Shown here one piece after another: positions 51,665 to 60,146 of a DNA stretch of 64,000 bases (position 1 is its first letter; every line of letters starts with the position of its first letter). A model generated the notes under the pieces. The model saw only the letters and a program-made list of their open reading frames with translations. It ran no database searches and was not told where the DNA came from. Both the position numbers and the translations under genes were made by a program. The DNA comes from JACDAV01 sp964626755 (GTDB lineage: Bacteria > Chloroflexota > Limnocylindria > Limnocylindrales > CSP1-4), in the NCBI GenBank assembly GCA_964626755.1, contig CAZVGO010000038.1, positions 60,565 through 124,564 of the forward strand. Direction: 5' to 3'.

Positions 51665-52936
51665 ATGCGACGTCTATTGGCGGTCGTGATGATCGCGGCG
51701 ATCCTGGCCTCCTGCGGGGGGACCACCACAACGACTCCATCCCCTGGCGGCCAGACGGCAGCCCCCGGCACCAGTCCCACGGTCGGCTGGGACGCGAATT
51801 CCATCAGTGGGACCGCGGTCCTTTCGGGCTGGCGCTCATCGCCGGAAGAGGGCGAGGCGCTGACGCAGGCGCTGCTTGGATTCCCGGCGAAGTATCCGAA
51901 CATTCAGGTCGACTACCAGCCAATCGCCGGCGACTACCGGACGGTCATGATCACGAAGATCAGCTCCGGTGAGGTCCCCGACCTCTTCTACGTTAACGCC
52001 GAGTACGCCCCGGAGTGGATCAGGGAGGGCTTCCTCGAGCCCCTCGACGACTACATCGCCAAGGCAGGGATCGATACCAGCAAGTTCTTCGAGGGCTACC
52101 TCTCGGCCTTCAAGGGCCAGGACGGGAAGATCTATGGCCTCCCGAAGGACGGCAACACCATCGCGATGGCCTACGACGGCGACATCGTGACGTCCGCCCC
52201 GACGACGACCGCGGAGCTCGTCTCCACAGCGGAGGCACTGAAAGGCCAGAGTGGCTTGAAGGCCCCTCTCTGCCTGAACCCCGGACTCGATCGCGGTCTC
52301 ACCTTCCTCTATGCCGAGGGCGGCTCTCTCCTCACGGAAGACGGGTCGGCCGCGGCGATCGATTCCGACGCGTCGAAGGCCGCCGTCCAGTGGTATCTGG
52401 ATCTCTTCAAGAACGGACTCGGCATGACCGCGGCGGACATGGGCTCCGGCTGGTGCGGAGAAGCGCTCGGCAAGAAGCAGGCCGCCCTCACCTTCGAAGG
52501 CGGCTGGCTCGATCCGTACATGACAAGTACCTTCCCGGACGTGAATTACGCCTGGGCGGAGGTCCCGACAGGGTCCTCAGGGAGCCCGGTGACGATCGCC
52601 TACACGGTCAGCTATTCGATCGGCAAGGACTCGGTCAACAAGGATCAGGCATTGGTCCTGCTCAGCTACCTCGCCGGACCGGACGGCATGGAGAGGTGGA
52701 CCCAGGGTGGCGTCGCCCTGCCGTCGCGCAGCGACGTGCCCATCCCGGCCGGCAAGGACATCCTGGCCAAGGGCGCCGACTACGCTCGACCCGGCTCGGG
52801 TTTCATGCCCGGCTACGTCGATGTCCAGAAGGCGTTCCAGGACGCGTTTACGGCCCAGATCCAGGGCGGGACGTACGACGCCGGCCCTGTCGTCGCGGCG
52901 ACGAAGGCGGCGATCGACAAGGCCCTGGCCCAGTAG
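51665..52936 (+). CDS. ABC sugar transporter, substrate-binding lipoprotein
   Basis: A 423-residue type 1 sugar-binding protein (MalE/UgpB family). The signal ends in ILASC (lipobox), followed by a Thr/Pro linker. Sequence landmarks include SGWRSSPEEGEALTQALLGF, VPDLFYVNAEYAPEWIREGF, YGLPKDGNTIAMAYD and AALTFEGGWLDPYM, all family-typical. GGAGGAGGAGGAC before the ATG at 51665 is a very strong ribosome site. It heads a four-gene unit with two permeases and a DUF624-like protein. Confidence 0.88.
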   Translation: MRRLLAVVMIAAILASCGGTTTTTPSPGGQTAAPGTSPTVGWDANSISGTAVLSGWRSSPEEGEALTQALLGFPAKYPNIQVDYQPIAGDYRTVMITKISSGEVPDLFYVNAEYAPEWIREGFLEPLDDYIAKAGIDTSKFFEGYLSAFKGQDGKIYGLPKDGNTIAMAYDGDIVTSAPTTTAELVSTAEALKGQSGLKAPLCLNPGLDRGLTFLYAEGGSLLTEDGSAAAIDSDASKAAVQWYLDLFKNGLGMTAADMGSGWCGEALGKKQAALTFEGGWLDPYMTSTFPDVNYAWAEVPTGSSGSPVTIAYTVSYSIGKDSVNKDQALVLLSYLAGPDGMERWTQGGVALPSRSDVPIPAGKDILAKGADYARPGSGFMPGYVDVQKAFQDAFTAQIQGGTYDAGPVVAATKAAIDKALAQ

Positions 52937-52981
52937 TCGCCTGAACCGGATCGACCGGCAGGTGTCCACGGGAATCTCGTA

Positions 52982-53926
52982 ATGGCGGCCGGGACGGTGG
53001 CGTCCCGCTCGACCGTGCGTCGCGAGCGCTCTTCGGAAGCGCTCGCGGCGTACGCCCTCATCGGCGTGCCGATGATCCTGTTCCTGATCCTCAACATCGG
53101 CTCAATCTTCTATGCCCTGTTCATCAGCCTGTGGCGCTGGAACGTCCGAACCGGGCCGGTCACATTCAGGGGCCTCGAGAACTACCAGGCCTTGCTGACC
53201 GATCAGGTCTTCCTTCGGGCGATCCAGAACTCGATCTACTACGCGATTGTCTGGGTTCCCCTGACCATGGCCATCGGGCTCTTCCTCGCGGTCATCGTCA
53301 ACCAGAAGATCCGCGGCCAGACGTTCTTCCGGGCGGCCTACTACTTCCCGTCGATCGCGAGTTCGGCGGCGATCACGGTGCTGTGGATCTTCATCGTCGC
53401 CCCGGACGGCCTGCTCAACAACACCCGGGCGGCGATCGGGATCAACCCGCTGTTCGAGTTCTTCGGCTTCGGCCCGAACAAGAACTGGATCGGCGACCAG
53501 GACACCGCCCTGAACTCGGTCATCATCCTCAACGCCTGGACGACGTCCGGGACGTTCATGCTCTTCTACCTCGCGTCCCTCCAGTCGATCAGCCACGAGG
53601 TCTACGAGGCCGCGGCCATCGACGGCGCCGGCGCCTGGCAGACCTTCTGGAAGATCACATTCCCCCTGCTCCGGCCGGGCCACTACTTCGTGGCCACCGT
53701 CGCCGTCATCGGCGCGCTCCAGCTCTTCGACCAGGCTGTCATCGCCGGCGGCCCGGCCGGCGACCCGAACAACGCCCTGATGACGATGGTCCTGTACCTC
53801 TACAACGCCGCGTTCCCGCAGCTCAACTTCGGCTACGCCGCGGCGGTCGGGATCGTCCTCTTCGTCGTGATCTTCACTGCCACGCTCGTCCAGCGGCGGC
53901 TCTTCGGGCAGGCCCCGGCGTGGTAG
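52982..53926 (+). CDS. ABC sugar transporter permease (MalF/UgpA type)
   Basis: A 314-residue inner-membrane permease with six helices. The cytosolic EAA loop is EVYEAAAIDGAGAWQTFWKITFPLL, the docking site for the ATPase. Helix 1 and the FRGLENYQALL turn match MalF-like carbohydrate permeases. ATG at 52982, 45 bases after the binding protein. The ATPase is not in this operon, so a shared MsmK-like ATPase elsewhere is probable. Confidence 0.9.
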   Translation: MAAGTVASRSTVRRERSSEALAAYALIGVPMILFLILNIGSIFYALFISLWRWNVRTGPVTFRGLENYQALLTDQVFLRAIQNSIYYAIVWVPLTMAIGLFLAVIVNQKIRGQTFFRAAYYFPSIASSAAITVLWIFIVAPDGLLNNTRAAIGINPLFEFFGFGPNKNWIGDQDTALNSVIILNAWTTSGTFMLFYLASLQSISHEVYEAAAIDGAGAWQTFWKITFPLLRPGHYFVATVAVIGALQLFDQAVIAGGPAGDPNNALMTMVLYLYNAAFPQLNFGYAAAVGIVLFVVIFTATLVQRRLFGQAPAW

Positions 53927-53936
53927 GAGGTACCAG

Positions 53937-54842
53937 ATGACGACGCCGGCCCAGGCCGCTCCGATCCGCGCCGGCACCGATCTCGCCGTCGCGCCGGTCG
54001 GCGACCCCACCGCCGCCTGGCGTCGCCGGATCGCCTATCTGCTCCTGATCTCGTATGCCCTCCTGATGTTCGTCCCGTTCGCCTGGTCGGTCGTCACGTC
54101 GTTCAAGACGTTGCCCGATACGGCCCGACTGACGTTCATCCCGGACCCGTTCACCGTGGCCGGCTGGGAATTCGCGTTCAATAACCTGACACCGTCGCTC
54201 GCACGGCTGTTCCTGAACAGCGCGATCATCGCGGTCGCGGTCACGATCACGAACGTCGTGCTGGGGAGCATGGCCGGGTATGCATTCTCGCGGCTCCGCT
54301 TCCCCGGTCGAGAGGTCCTGTTCCTGGTGGTCCTGGCGACCCTGATGATCCCGGACCAGCTGCGCCTGGTCCCGGTCTACCTGATGCTCAACGCGGTCGG
54401 TCTCACCAGGGGGGTACTCCAGTACGCTGGCGTGATCCTGGTCCTCGCGATTAGCGGCACCAGCATCTTCCTGTTACGCCAGTACTTCATGTCGATTCCG
54501 CGCGACATCGAGGAGGCGGCACGAATGGACGGCGCCGGCTTCTTCACGACCTTCTGGCGGGTGATGCTGCCATTGGCCGGGCCGGCGGTCGCGGCGGTCG
54601 CAATCCTGCAGTTCCAGGGCACCTGGAACGGCTTCTTCTGGCCTTACATCATCATCCAGTCAGCGGACCAGTACACGCTCCCGATCGGCTTGACGTTCTT
54701 CCGTGGGGCGGGTGGCTTCTCGACCAACTGGCCGCCGCTGATGGCCGTGGTGGTGATGGCGACGATCCCGATCCTGATCCTGTACGTGTTCTTCCAGCGC
54801 TACTTCGTGGAGGGGGTCGCGGCAAGTGGCGTCAAGGGCTGA
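53937..54842 (+). CDS. ABC sugar transporter permease (MalG/UgpE type)
   Basis: A 301-residue permease with six helices and the EAA loop DIEEAARMDGAGFFTTFWRVMLPLAGP. GGAGGTACC stands before the ATG, ten bases after the first permease. It completes the heterodimeric channel. The last 17 bases overlap the start of the next gene. Confidence 0.9.
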   Translation: MTTPAQAAPIRAGTDLAVAPVGDPTAAWRRRIAYLLLISYALLMFVPFAWSVVTSFKTLPDTARLTFIPDPFTVAGWEFAFNNLTPSLARLFLNSAIIAVAVTITNVVLGSMAGYAFSRLRFPGREVLFLVVLATLMIPDQLRLVPVYLMLNAVGLTRGVLQYAGVILVLAISGTSIFLLRQYFMSIPRDIEEAARMDGAGFFTTFWRVMLPLAGPAVAAVAILQFQGTWNGFFWPYIIIQSADQYTLPIGLTFFRGAGGFSTNWPPLMAVVVMATIPILILYVFFQRYFVEGVAASGVKG

Positions 54843-55524
54843 TTCGATCCCGGGCTCCGCGCCCGGGCTGGGGCGCGTCCTGCGCTCCGCGGCCGTCGAC
54901 TTCTATTTCAACTCGTGGCGGCTGGTGCCCGCCAATCTCCTGTGGGGTGCGGTCTTTCTTGCCCTGGTGGTGGGAACGGCGGTGTTTCCACCCGTCTTGC
55001 TGCTGACACCGGCTCTTGCCCTGCCGACGGTGGGCGTCTTCCGGCTCGCCGCCTTAATTGCGCGCGGCGAAGGCGTCTCCTTCTGGGACGGTCTCACAGC
55101 CTGGCGGACGATGCTTCTGCCGGCCCTCGTCATCGGCACCGGACTCGTCGTCTGCGCGGCGGTCTTCCTGACGAACATCGTTCTAGGCCTCGGGAGTGAC
55201 AGCGTCCTCGGCTGGGTCCTTGCAACTCTTGCGGCCTGGGGCCTCGTCGCGAGCTGGGTCCTGGGCTGGACCGTCTGGCCCTTGCTCGTCGACCCCGTTC
55301 GGCGTGGCCTACCCATCCGCGCCCGCCTTCGGACCGCGGTCCTCCTGGTTCTCGCCCATCCCGTGAGGATGCTGGCGCTCGGTGCGCTCCTTGCCGTCCT
55401 CCTCGCCGCCAGCACAGTCGCATTTGCGGCGCTCGTCTCCATCTCCGTAGCCTTCAGTGCCCTCGTCGCCTGCCGCTACGTGCTGCCGGCCGCCGATCGT
55501 CTCGAGGCGCGGCTCCGCAACTAG
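54826..55524 (+). CDS. DUF624-like membrane protein in the sugar ABC operon
   Basis: A 232-residue protein with about five or six membrane helices, starting from a GTG that overlaps the end of the second permease gene. RVLRSAAVDFYFNSWRLVPANLLWG and VGVFRLAALIARGEGVSF resemble DUF624 (YesL-type) proteins that accompany carbohydrate ABC transporters, where their function is unproven. Translational overlap means it is expressed with the permeases. Confidence 0.7.
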   Translation: MASRADSIPGSAPGLGRVLRSAAVDFYFNSWRLVPANLLWGAVFLALVVGTAVFPPVLLLTPALALPTVGVFRLAALIARGEGVSFWDGLTAWRTMLLPALVIGTGLVVCAAVFLTNIVLGLGSDSVLGWVLATLAAWGLVASWVLGWTVWPLLVDPVRRGLPIRARLRTAVLLVLAHPVRMLALGALLAVLLAASTVAFAALVSISVAFSALVACRYVLPAADRLEARLRN

Positions 55525-55536
55525 CAACCAGACGCG

Positions 55537-56139
55537 TCAGTCTTCGTCGGCCGGATCATTCCACCGTTCGACGACGGCGGTCTCGCGCTCCCAGCCGAGG
55601 ACGGACACGGTCGCCGTGCCGAGCGCGAACAGCCGCCCTTCGGTCGGAGGCAAGCCAAGCCACCGGGCTGTGAGCACACGAAGGACGTGGCCGTGCGCGA
55701 ACAGCGCCACATCACTGGCGGCTGCGCGCACGCGGGCGATGACCTGGTCGACGCGCGCGGCGACCTCGTCGGCCGTCTCGCCGCCGGGGATCGGATGGGT
55801 CCACACCGTCCAGCCCGGGACGGTCATCCGGATCTCGGCCGTCGTCTGGCCCTCATACTGGCCGTAGTTCCATTCATGGAGGTCGGGGTCGATCTCGACG
55901 CTATCTTCGAAGCCGCCGAGTCGGGCGGTCTCGAGAGCGCGCGACATCGGGCTCGACAGGACGAGCGCGAACTTCCGGCGACGGAGCCCCCGGCGCAGCC
56001 GCCGCGCCTGGGCCCGGCCGGGATCGGTGAGCGGAACGTCCGTGCGTCCGGTGTGCTGCCCGGATTTCGACCACTCCGTTTCGCCGTGGCGCACGAGCCA
56101 CGCCTGGGGACGGGTATCCGGCTCCACGTGGATCGCCAC
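55537..56139 (-). CDS. Histidine phosphatase family (phosphoglycerate-mutase-like) protein
   Basis: A 200-residue enzyme with the phospho-His motif LVRHGETEWS near residue 15, the RALETARL helix, ELHEWNYGQYEG-type DLHEWNYGQYEG, and the second catalytic His in ALFAHGHVLRVLTARWLG. It belongs to the branch of small-molecule phosphatases; it could also act on phosphoglycerate. GTG at 56139. Upstream lies only the msrA fragment. Confidence 0.88.
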   Translation of the reverse strand: MAIHVEPDTRPQAWLVRHGETEWSKSGQHTGRTDVPLTDPGRAQARRLRRGLRRRKFALVLSSPMSRALETARLGGFEDSVEIDPDLHEWNYGQYEGQTTAEIRMTVPGWTVWTHPIPGGETADEVAARVDQVIARVRAAASDVALFAHGHVLRVLTARWLGLPPTEGRLFALGTATVSVLGWERETAVVERWNDPADED

Positions 56140-56161
56140 GCGCGGAGCTTACCGCCCGGGG

Positions 56162-56251
56162 TCACTCGCTTTTGGGGCCGGTCGCCTTTATCCCGACTCC
56201 GATTGGGCAGGAAACGCCTGTCGAATTGTCCGGGCAATAGCCGCGCGGATT
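56162..56251 (-). pseudogene. Fragment of an msrA 3' end
   Basis: In this frame the 29 codons read NPRGYCPDNSTGVSCPIGVG, nearly identical to the C-terminus of the intact MsrA encoded 320 bases upstream (NPRGYCPDNSTGVSCPIGLG), then diverge and stop at 56162. There is no start or N-terminal domain, so it is a partial duplication or a relic of a second copy. It stands between the phosphatase gene and a hypothetical gene. Confidence 0.7.
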
Positions 56252-56253
56252 GC

Positions 56254-56559
56254 TCAAGGGATAAGGTCTCGGTCATGTTGTCGTGCCAGCGCGTCGTCAA
56301 GGCGCTTGCGCCAATCGGCGTTCTCAAGTCCGGCGGAGACGAGCACATCCCGCCAGTCCACCTCTGCGAGTGCCACAGCGCTGACAAGTCGATCGACGTC
56401 GCCGTCCGCGACAAGAAGGATTGCACCGCAGATCCGCTCGTCACCCTCAGGAGAACTCCCACCAAGGTCCAGCGAAGACAGCAGCTCCATCACCTGCGAC
56501 GCGCGTCGGCCTCGGAAATCGTGGGCGATACGGTCAGCCATCCGAGACGAGATTTTCAC
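56254..56559 (-). CDS. Hypothetical small protein
   Basis: A 101-residue hydrophilic protein (GTG at 56559; a Met six codons in is an alternative). It contains LSSLDLGGSSPEGDERICGAIL and a basic helical end WRKRLDDALARQHDRDLIP. No family is recognised and no ribosome site is clear. It lies between the msrA gene and the msrA fragment, so it may be inserted sequence or a real gene with the duplication around it. Confidence 0.35.
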   Translation of the reverse strand: MKISSRMADRIAHDFRGRRASQVMELLSSLDLGGSSPEGDERICGAILLVADGDVDRLVSAVALAEVDWRDVLVSAGLENADWRKRLDDALARQHDRDLIP

Positions 56560-56568
56560 ACGCGCAGC

Positions 56569-57234
56569 CTAGACCGGCCGAGTCTCCACTCCGAGGCCGA
56601 TGGGGCAGGAGACGCCCGTCGAGTTGTCCGGGCAGTAGCCGCGCGGATTCTTCGCGAGGTACTGCTGGTGGTAGTCCTCGGCGAAGTAGAACTGCGGCGC
56701 CTCCACGATCTCGGTTGCGATCTCGCCGAAACCTGCCGCCGAGAGCCGCTCCTGGTACATCGCCCGTGAGGCTTCCGCCGCGGCGCGTTGCTTCTCCCCG
56801 TGGGCGAAGATCGCCGAGCGGTACTGCGTCCCGACGTCGTTGCCCTGGCGCATTGCCTGCGTCGGGTCGTGGGCTTCCCAGAACCGGCGCAGGAGCTCGT
56901 CGTACGTGACCTTGGTCGGGTCGAAGACGACGCGGACGCTCTCGGCATGCCCGGTCTTCCCCGTGCAGACCTCGCGGTACGTGGGGTTCGGGGTGTAGCC
57001 GCCCTGGTAGCCAACCGCGGTCACCCAGACGCCCGGGACCTGCCAGAAGAGCTTCTCCTCGCCCCAGAAGCAGCCGAGTGCGAACTCGGCGATCTCGAGC
57101 CCGTCCGGGTAGGGCGGGACGAGCGATCGGCCGTTGACGTGGTGGGCTGGGGGCGCGGGCATCGGCTCGGCGCGGCCCGGGAGCGCCTCGGCCGGCGTGG
57201 GCATTTTCGGAGCGTGGATCGAGAACATCGGCAT
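56569..57234 (-). CDS. msrA: Peptide methionine sulfoxide reductase A
   Basis: A 221-residue MsrA that reduces methionine S-sulfoxide. The catalytic motif is GCFWG with Cys55, followed by the YQGGYTPNPTYREVCTGKTGHAE block; resolving Cys residues lie near the end in GYCPDNSTGVSC. The N-terminal 45 residues are an extra Pro-rich leader without a signal peptide. ATG at 57234. Length and motifs are complete, so the enzyme should be active. Confidence 0.92.
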   Translation of the reverse strand: MPMFSIHAPKMPTPAEALPGRAEPMPAPPAHHVNGRSLVPPYPDGLEIAEFALGCFWGEEKLFWQVPGVWVTAVGYQGGYTPNPTYREVCTGKTGHAESVRVVFDPTKVTYDELLRRFWEAHDPTQAMRQGNDVGTQYRSAIFAHGEKQRAAAEASRAMYQERLSAAGFGEIATEIVEAPQFYFAEDYHQQYLAKNPRGYCPDNSTGVSCPIGLGVETRPV

Positions 57235-57369
57235 TGTCCTTTCGAGATCACAAGTCTAGCCAAGCGCCGCGAGAACGCCGGAAATCTGGCTCCCGCCGCC
57301 CCCCGTATCACCGGATGAGGCCCACTCCGGGCCCGTTTCCGCGACAAGCAACCGAATGGGGAGGTAGGC

Positions 57370-57912
57370 ATGTCGAAACGCGCATTGCGGGTATTTGCCT
57401 TGGGCGGTGCCGTGCTGCTCGTCGGTGTCGGCGCGATCGCCGTCGCCGGTGCCGACGCGAGGAACTTCCGGGCGAGCCCGCTCATCGGCTACGAGGAGGT
57501 CCCGGCCGTCTCGACGGTCGCGAGGGGGTCGTGGGTTGGCCGCCTCTCGAGGGACGGAAACTCGCTGGCCTATACGCTCCGCTTCCGCGGGCTGGAGGGC
57601 ACATTCACCCAGTCGCACATTCACTTCGGGCAGCGGCTGGTCGCAGGGGGGATTTCGATCTTCTTCTGCACCAACCTTGGCAACGGTCCGGTCGGCACAC
57701 AACCGTGCCCGGGGCCGGGTCAGAAGGGCGAGACGGTCGTGACCGGCACCGTCGACGCGGACGACGTCGTCGGGCCCAGTGGTCAGGGCATCGCGGCGGG
57801 TGAGTGGAACGAGATCATCAAGGCGATGCGGACAGGGAACGCCTACGTCAATGTCCATTCGTTGAAGATCCCGGGTGGAGAGATCCGGGCCCAGATCAAG
57901 GCTGTCCGGTAG
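57370..57912 (+). CDS. Secreted CHRD-domain protein
   Basis: A 180-residue exported protein: a signal peptide (LRVFALGGAVLLVGVGAIAVAGA) and one CHRD domain with FRASPLIGYEEVPAVST, FTQSHIHFGQ, and the end NVHSLKIPGGEIRAQIK, all canonical. CHRD domains are surface or matrix proteins of uncertain ligand. GGGGAGG lies nine bases before the ATG. It is divergent from msrA, and a strong terminator follows. Confidence 0.88.
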   Translation: MSKRALRVFALGGAVLLVGVGAIAVAGADARNFRASPLIGYEEVPAVSTVARGSWVGRLSRDGNSLAYTLRFRGLEGTFTQSHIHFGQRLVAGGISIFFCTNLGNGPVGTQPCPGPGQKGETVVTGTVDADDVVGPSGQGIAAGEWNEIIKAMRTGNAYVNVHSLKIPGGEIRAQIKAVR

Positions 57913-57928
57913 CGGGTCAGGCTTGAAG

Positions 57929-57956
57929 GACGGGCCCGGCGATCGCCGGGCCCGTC
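57929..57956 (+). terminator. Perfect 13-bp terminator hairpin after the CHRD gene
   Basis: GACGGGCCCGGCG (57929-57941) and CGCCGGGCCCGTC (57944-57956) pair completely over a 2-base loop. It lies 17 bases after the CHRD stop and 15 before the convergent PspC gene end, so it can serve both. Confidence 0.7.
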
Positions 57957-57970
57957 GCATGTCCGGCCCC

Positions 57971-58456
57971 CTAACGCCTGCCCGGCCGGAGCGATGCGAC
58001 CATGAGGACGATCCCGAGTCCCACCGCGACGAAGGGCCACGTGGCGCCCAGGTCGATCGGGGGAAGGTAGTTGCGGACGAGGAAATACCCACCCACGAGC
58101 ACGAGCATCGCGCCGGCCACGAGGGCACCGGTCCGCCCGTTCGCGGACGACCCGGATGGGCGAGCCGGGGACACGCGCGTTGACGTGGCGCGCGCGTTCG
58201 AGGCGGCCGTGGTGCCGCCGCCGGCCGACCCGGTGTCCGGAGCGGAAGCAGGCACCTCGGGCTCGCCGTCGGGAGCCTCCGGCAGGAGGAACAAGAGCAG
58301 GAAGTAGACGAGCACCAGCAGGCCGTTCGTCGCGAACGCCAGCACGATCCCGGCGATACGAACGATCGTCGGGTCGATGTTCAGGCTCTCCGCGATCCCC
58401 CCGGCGACGCCGCCGATCATCCGCTCGCGCCGGGAGCGATAGAGGCGATCAGGCAC
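57971..58456 (-). CDS. PspC-domain membrane protein
   Basis: A 161-residue protein: a PspC core (RLYRSRRERMIGGVAGGIAESL, DPTIVRIAGIVLAFATNGLLVLVYFLLLFLLP) followed by a disordered linker and a second hairpin of membrane helices. PspC proteins respond to envelope stress. Adjacent upstream is a LiaF-like gene with its stop near this GTG/ATG, so the pair form an operon. The tail helices resemble those of LiaF-type proteins. Confidence 0.8.
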   Translation of the reverse strand: MPDRLYRSRRERMIGGVAGGIAESLNIDPTIVRIAGIVLAFATNGLLVLVYFLLLFLLPEAPDGEPEVPASAPDTGSAGGGTTAASNARATSTRVSPARPSGSSANGRTGALVAGAMLVLVGGYFLVRNYLPPIDLGATWPFVAVGLGIVLMVASLRPGRR

Positions 58457-59423
58457 CGCATGACCCTGCCGGTTCGACGTTGATGCTGCCGGCGTTCACT
58501 TCCGCGTCGATCTCGAGCCGGACCGCGGCCGCGCCGAAGCCTGGGGTCTCCCACAGGTTCTCGCTCGCCTCGATGAGGCCGCGCTCGGCGAAGTTGTTCG
58601 ATGCGGTGATGTTGTCGTTCATCCTCACCTGCAGCCCGGCGCCCGCGGGCGGGCACAGGCGGACGCTGCCGGCATTCGCCTCGATCGAGGCGCTCAACCC
58701 CCGGTTCGGCAGATTCACATACCCCTCGCCGGCATTGAGCTGGAGGTCGAAGCCGGCGATCGCGGCAACTGTTCCGAGGTCGATCCTGGCCTGGCCGGCG
58801 TTGATGCCGACCCGGAGCTGCCCGAGGTTGGCACCGAACAGGTCGAGCCGCGCCTCGCCGGCGTTGAGCGTCGCGTTCAGGTCGATCGTCGAGCCGGTCG
58901 GGAGGGTCACGGTCCACCGGTCGCGTGAGCCGAAGAAGTCGAACCCGGGACGGTCGTCCGACGCGATCTCCACGTGCGAGGGCGCCGCTTCGATTCGGGG
59001 CCCCGACCCGTCGTCGTCGACGCCTTCGACCCTCCAGCCGGGCCCCAGGAACGTCCGGATCGCCAGCTCGCCACAGTTCAGCCGGACCTCGACTGCCGCG
59101 GTCGCCGCGAGGTCCCCGCTCTGGGCCGGGAAGGCGACCGAACCCTGCCCGTCGCCGCAGGACCCGAACGGGATCCCGCCCGACGTCAGCAGTCCGCCGC
59201 CGATGATCCCGAACGTCGCGGCCGAGAGGAGCCCGCCGACGAACTCGAGCCGGGTCCGGCGGAGGACCAGGCCGATCCCGGCACCAACCAGGAGGAGCGG
59301 CCACAGCGTCCACGCCCGGGCGACGTCGTCCTCCCTGAGGATCCCCTGCCGGACCGCGAGCGGGATCGACCCGAGGAGGATGAAGAACACTCCCCAATTG
59401 ACAAGAGCTCGATTGACGTGCAC
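58449..59423 (-). CDS. LiaF-like envelope-stress protein
   Basis: A 324-residue protein with an N-terminal membrane part (NWGVFFILLGSIPLAV, LWPLLLVGAGIGLVL, FVGGLLSAATFGIIGGGLL) and a C-terminal beta-solenoid of repeated short strands (LNATLNAGEARLDLFGANLG, VGINAGQARIDLGTV, LQLNAGEGYVNLPNRG, SIEANAGSVRLCPPAG), typical of LiaF/DUF4097-type sensors. GTG at 59423 with AAGGA eight bases upstream. Its stop overlaps the PspC gene start, so it is the upstream partner. Divergent from the YggT gene. Confidence 0.75.
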   Translation of the reverse strand: MHVNRALVNWGVFFILLGSIPLAVRQGILREDDVARAWTLWPLLLVGAGIGLVLRRTRLEFVGGLLSAATFGIIGGGLLTSGGIPFGSCGDGQGSVAFPAQSGDLAATAAVEVRLNCGELAIRTFLGPGWRVEGVDDDGSGPRIEAAPSHVEIASDDRPGFDFFGSRDRWTVTLPTGSTIDLNATLNAGEARLDLFGANLGQLRVGINAGQARIDLGTVAAIAGFDLQLNAGEGYVNLPNRGLSASIEANAGSVRLCPPAGAGLQVRMNDNITASNNFAERGLIEASENLWETPGFGAAAVRLEIDAEVNAGSINVEPAGSCGA

Positions 59424-59578
59424 TCGAGGGTCCTTCGGTGCGGTCGAACCAGGCTCCACCCTACACCCGCTGCCTCGACGACTGTCGCGGCATTGCAAGA
59501 TCCGCGTGAGGGCAGCATAGTTGGGTCCGCTGCCGATCGGAGTACTGTCCCGCCAGCTACGCCATTCGGAGGGATGAA

Positions 59579-60025
59579 ATGACCGATCAAGAGCGAACAA
59601 CCGTTCGCGAATCGACGACCGAGCCGGTGACCACCCGCGACCCGGTCGCCCCCCCACCGTACGCGGGCGAGCGTGTCCGGACCACCGAGAAGAGCATCCG
59701 CAAGGGTCCGACCGGCGGCGAGGTGATCAGGCGCTTCGTGATGCTGCTGTTCGGGATCCTCCAGGGACTGCTGATCGTGCGGATCATCCTGCTGCTGCTC
59801 ATCGCGAACAGGGGCAACGACATCGTGGCGCTGATCCTCGGCCTCACCGACCCGTTCGTCGAGCCGTTCCGCGGCATGTTCGCGCTCGACCGGGTCACCG
59901 CCGACTCGGGCGCCATGCTCGACGTAGCGGCGATCGTCGCGTTGATCGGCTGGACGCTGATCGAGGCGCTCGTGATCGCCCTCCTCAGCCTGGGAGCCCG
60001 CCGCGGCGAAGACGCCACCCCCTGA
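59579..60025 (+). CDS. YggT family membrane protein
   Basis: A 148-residue protein with a disordered, charged N-terminus (about 45 residues) and then two or three helices of YggT type: FVMLLFGILQGLLIVRIILLLLI, LTDPFVEPFRGMF and IVALIGWTLIEALVIALLSLGA. YggT relatives affect osmotic or cell-division functions. AGGGATGAA precedes the ATG. Confidence 0.75.
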   Translation: MTDQERTTVRESTTEPVTTRDPVAPPPYAGERVRTTEKSIRKGPTGGEVIRRFVMLLFGILQGLLIVRIILLLLIANRGNDIVALILGLTDPFVEPFRGMFALDRVTADSGAMLDVAAIVALIGWTLIEALVIALLSLGARRGEDATP

Positions 60026-60097
60026 CCTTCCACTCCCGGCCACCTGACGCCGCGCGACTCGGCGCCCCCCGGCGCACCGCGCGGCGTCGTCGCGCCG

Positions 60098-60106
60098 TGC
60101 TACATT
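60098..60106 (+). promoter_or_regulatory. Extended -10 element before the gene at 60147
   Basis: TGC-TACATT, about 41 bases before the start codon, with no clear -35. Confidence 0.35.
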
Positions 60107-60146
60107 CGGGCGGGCCGGGGGACGGGTACGAGGCGAGGATGACCGC

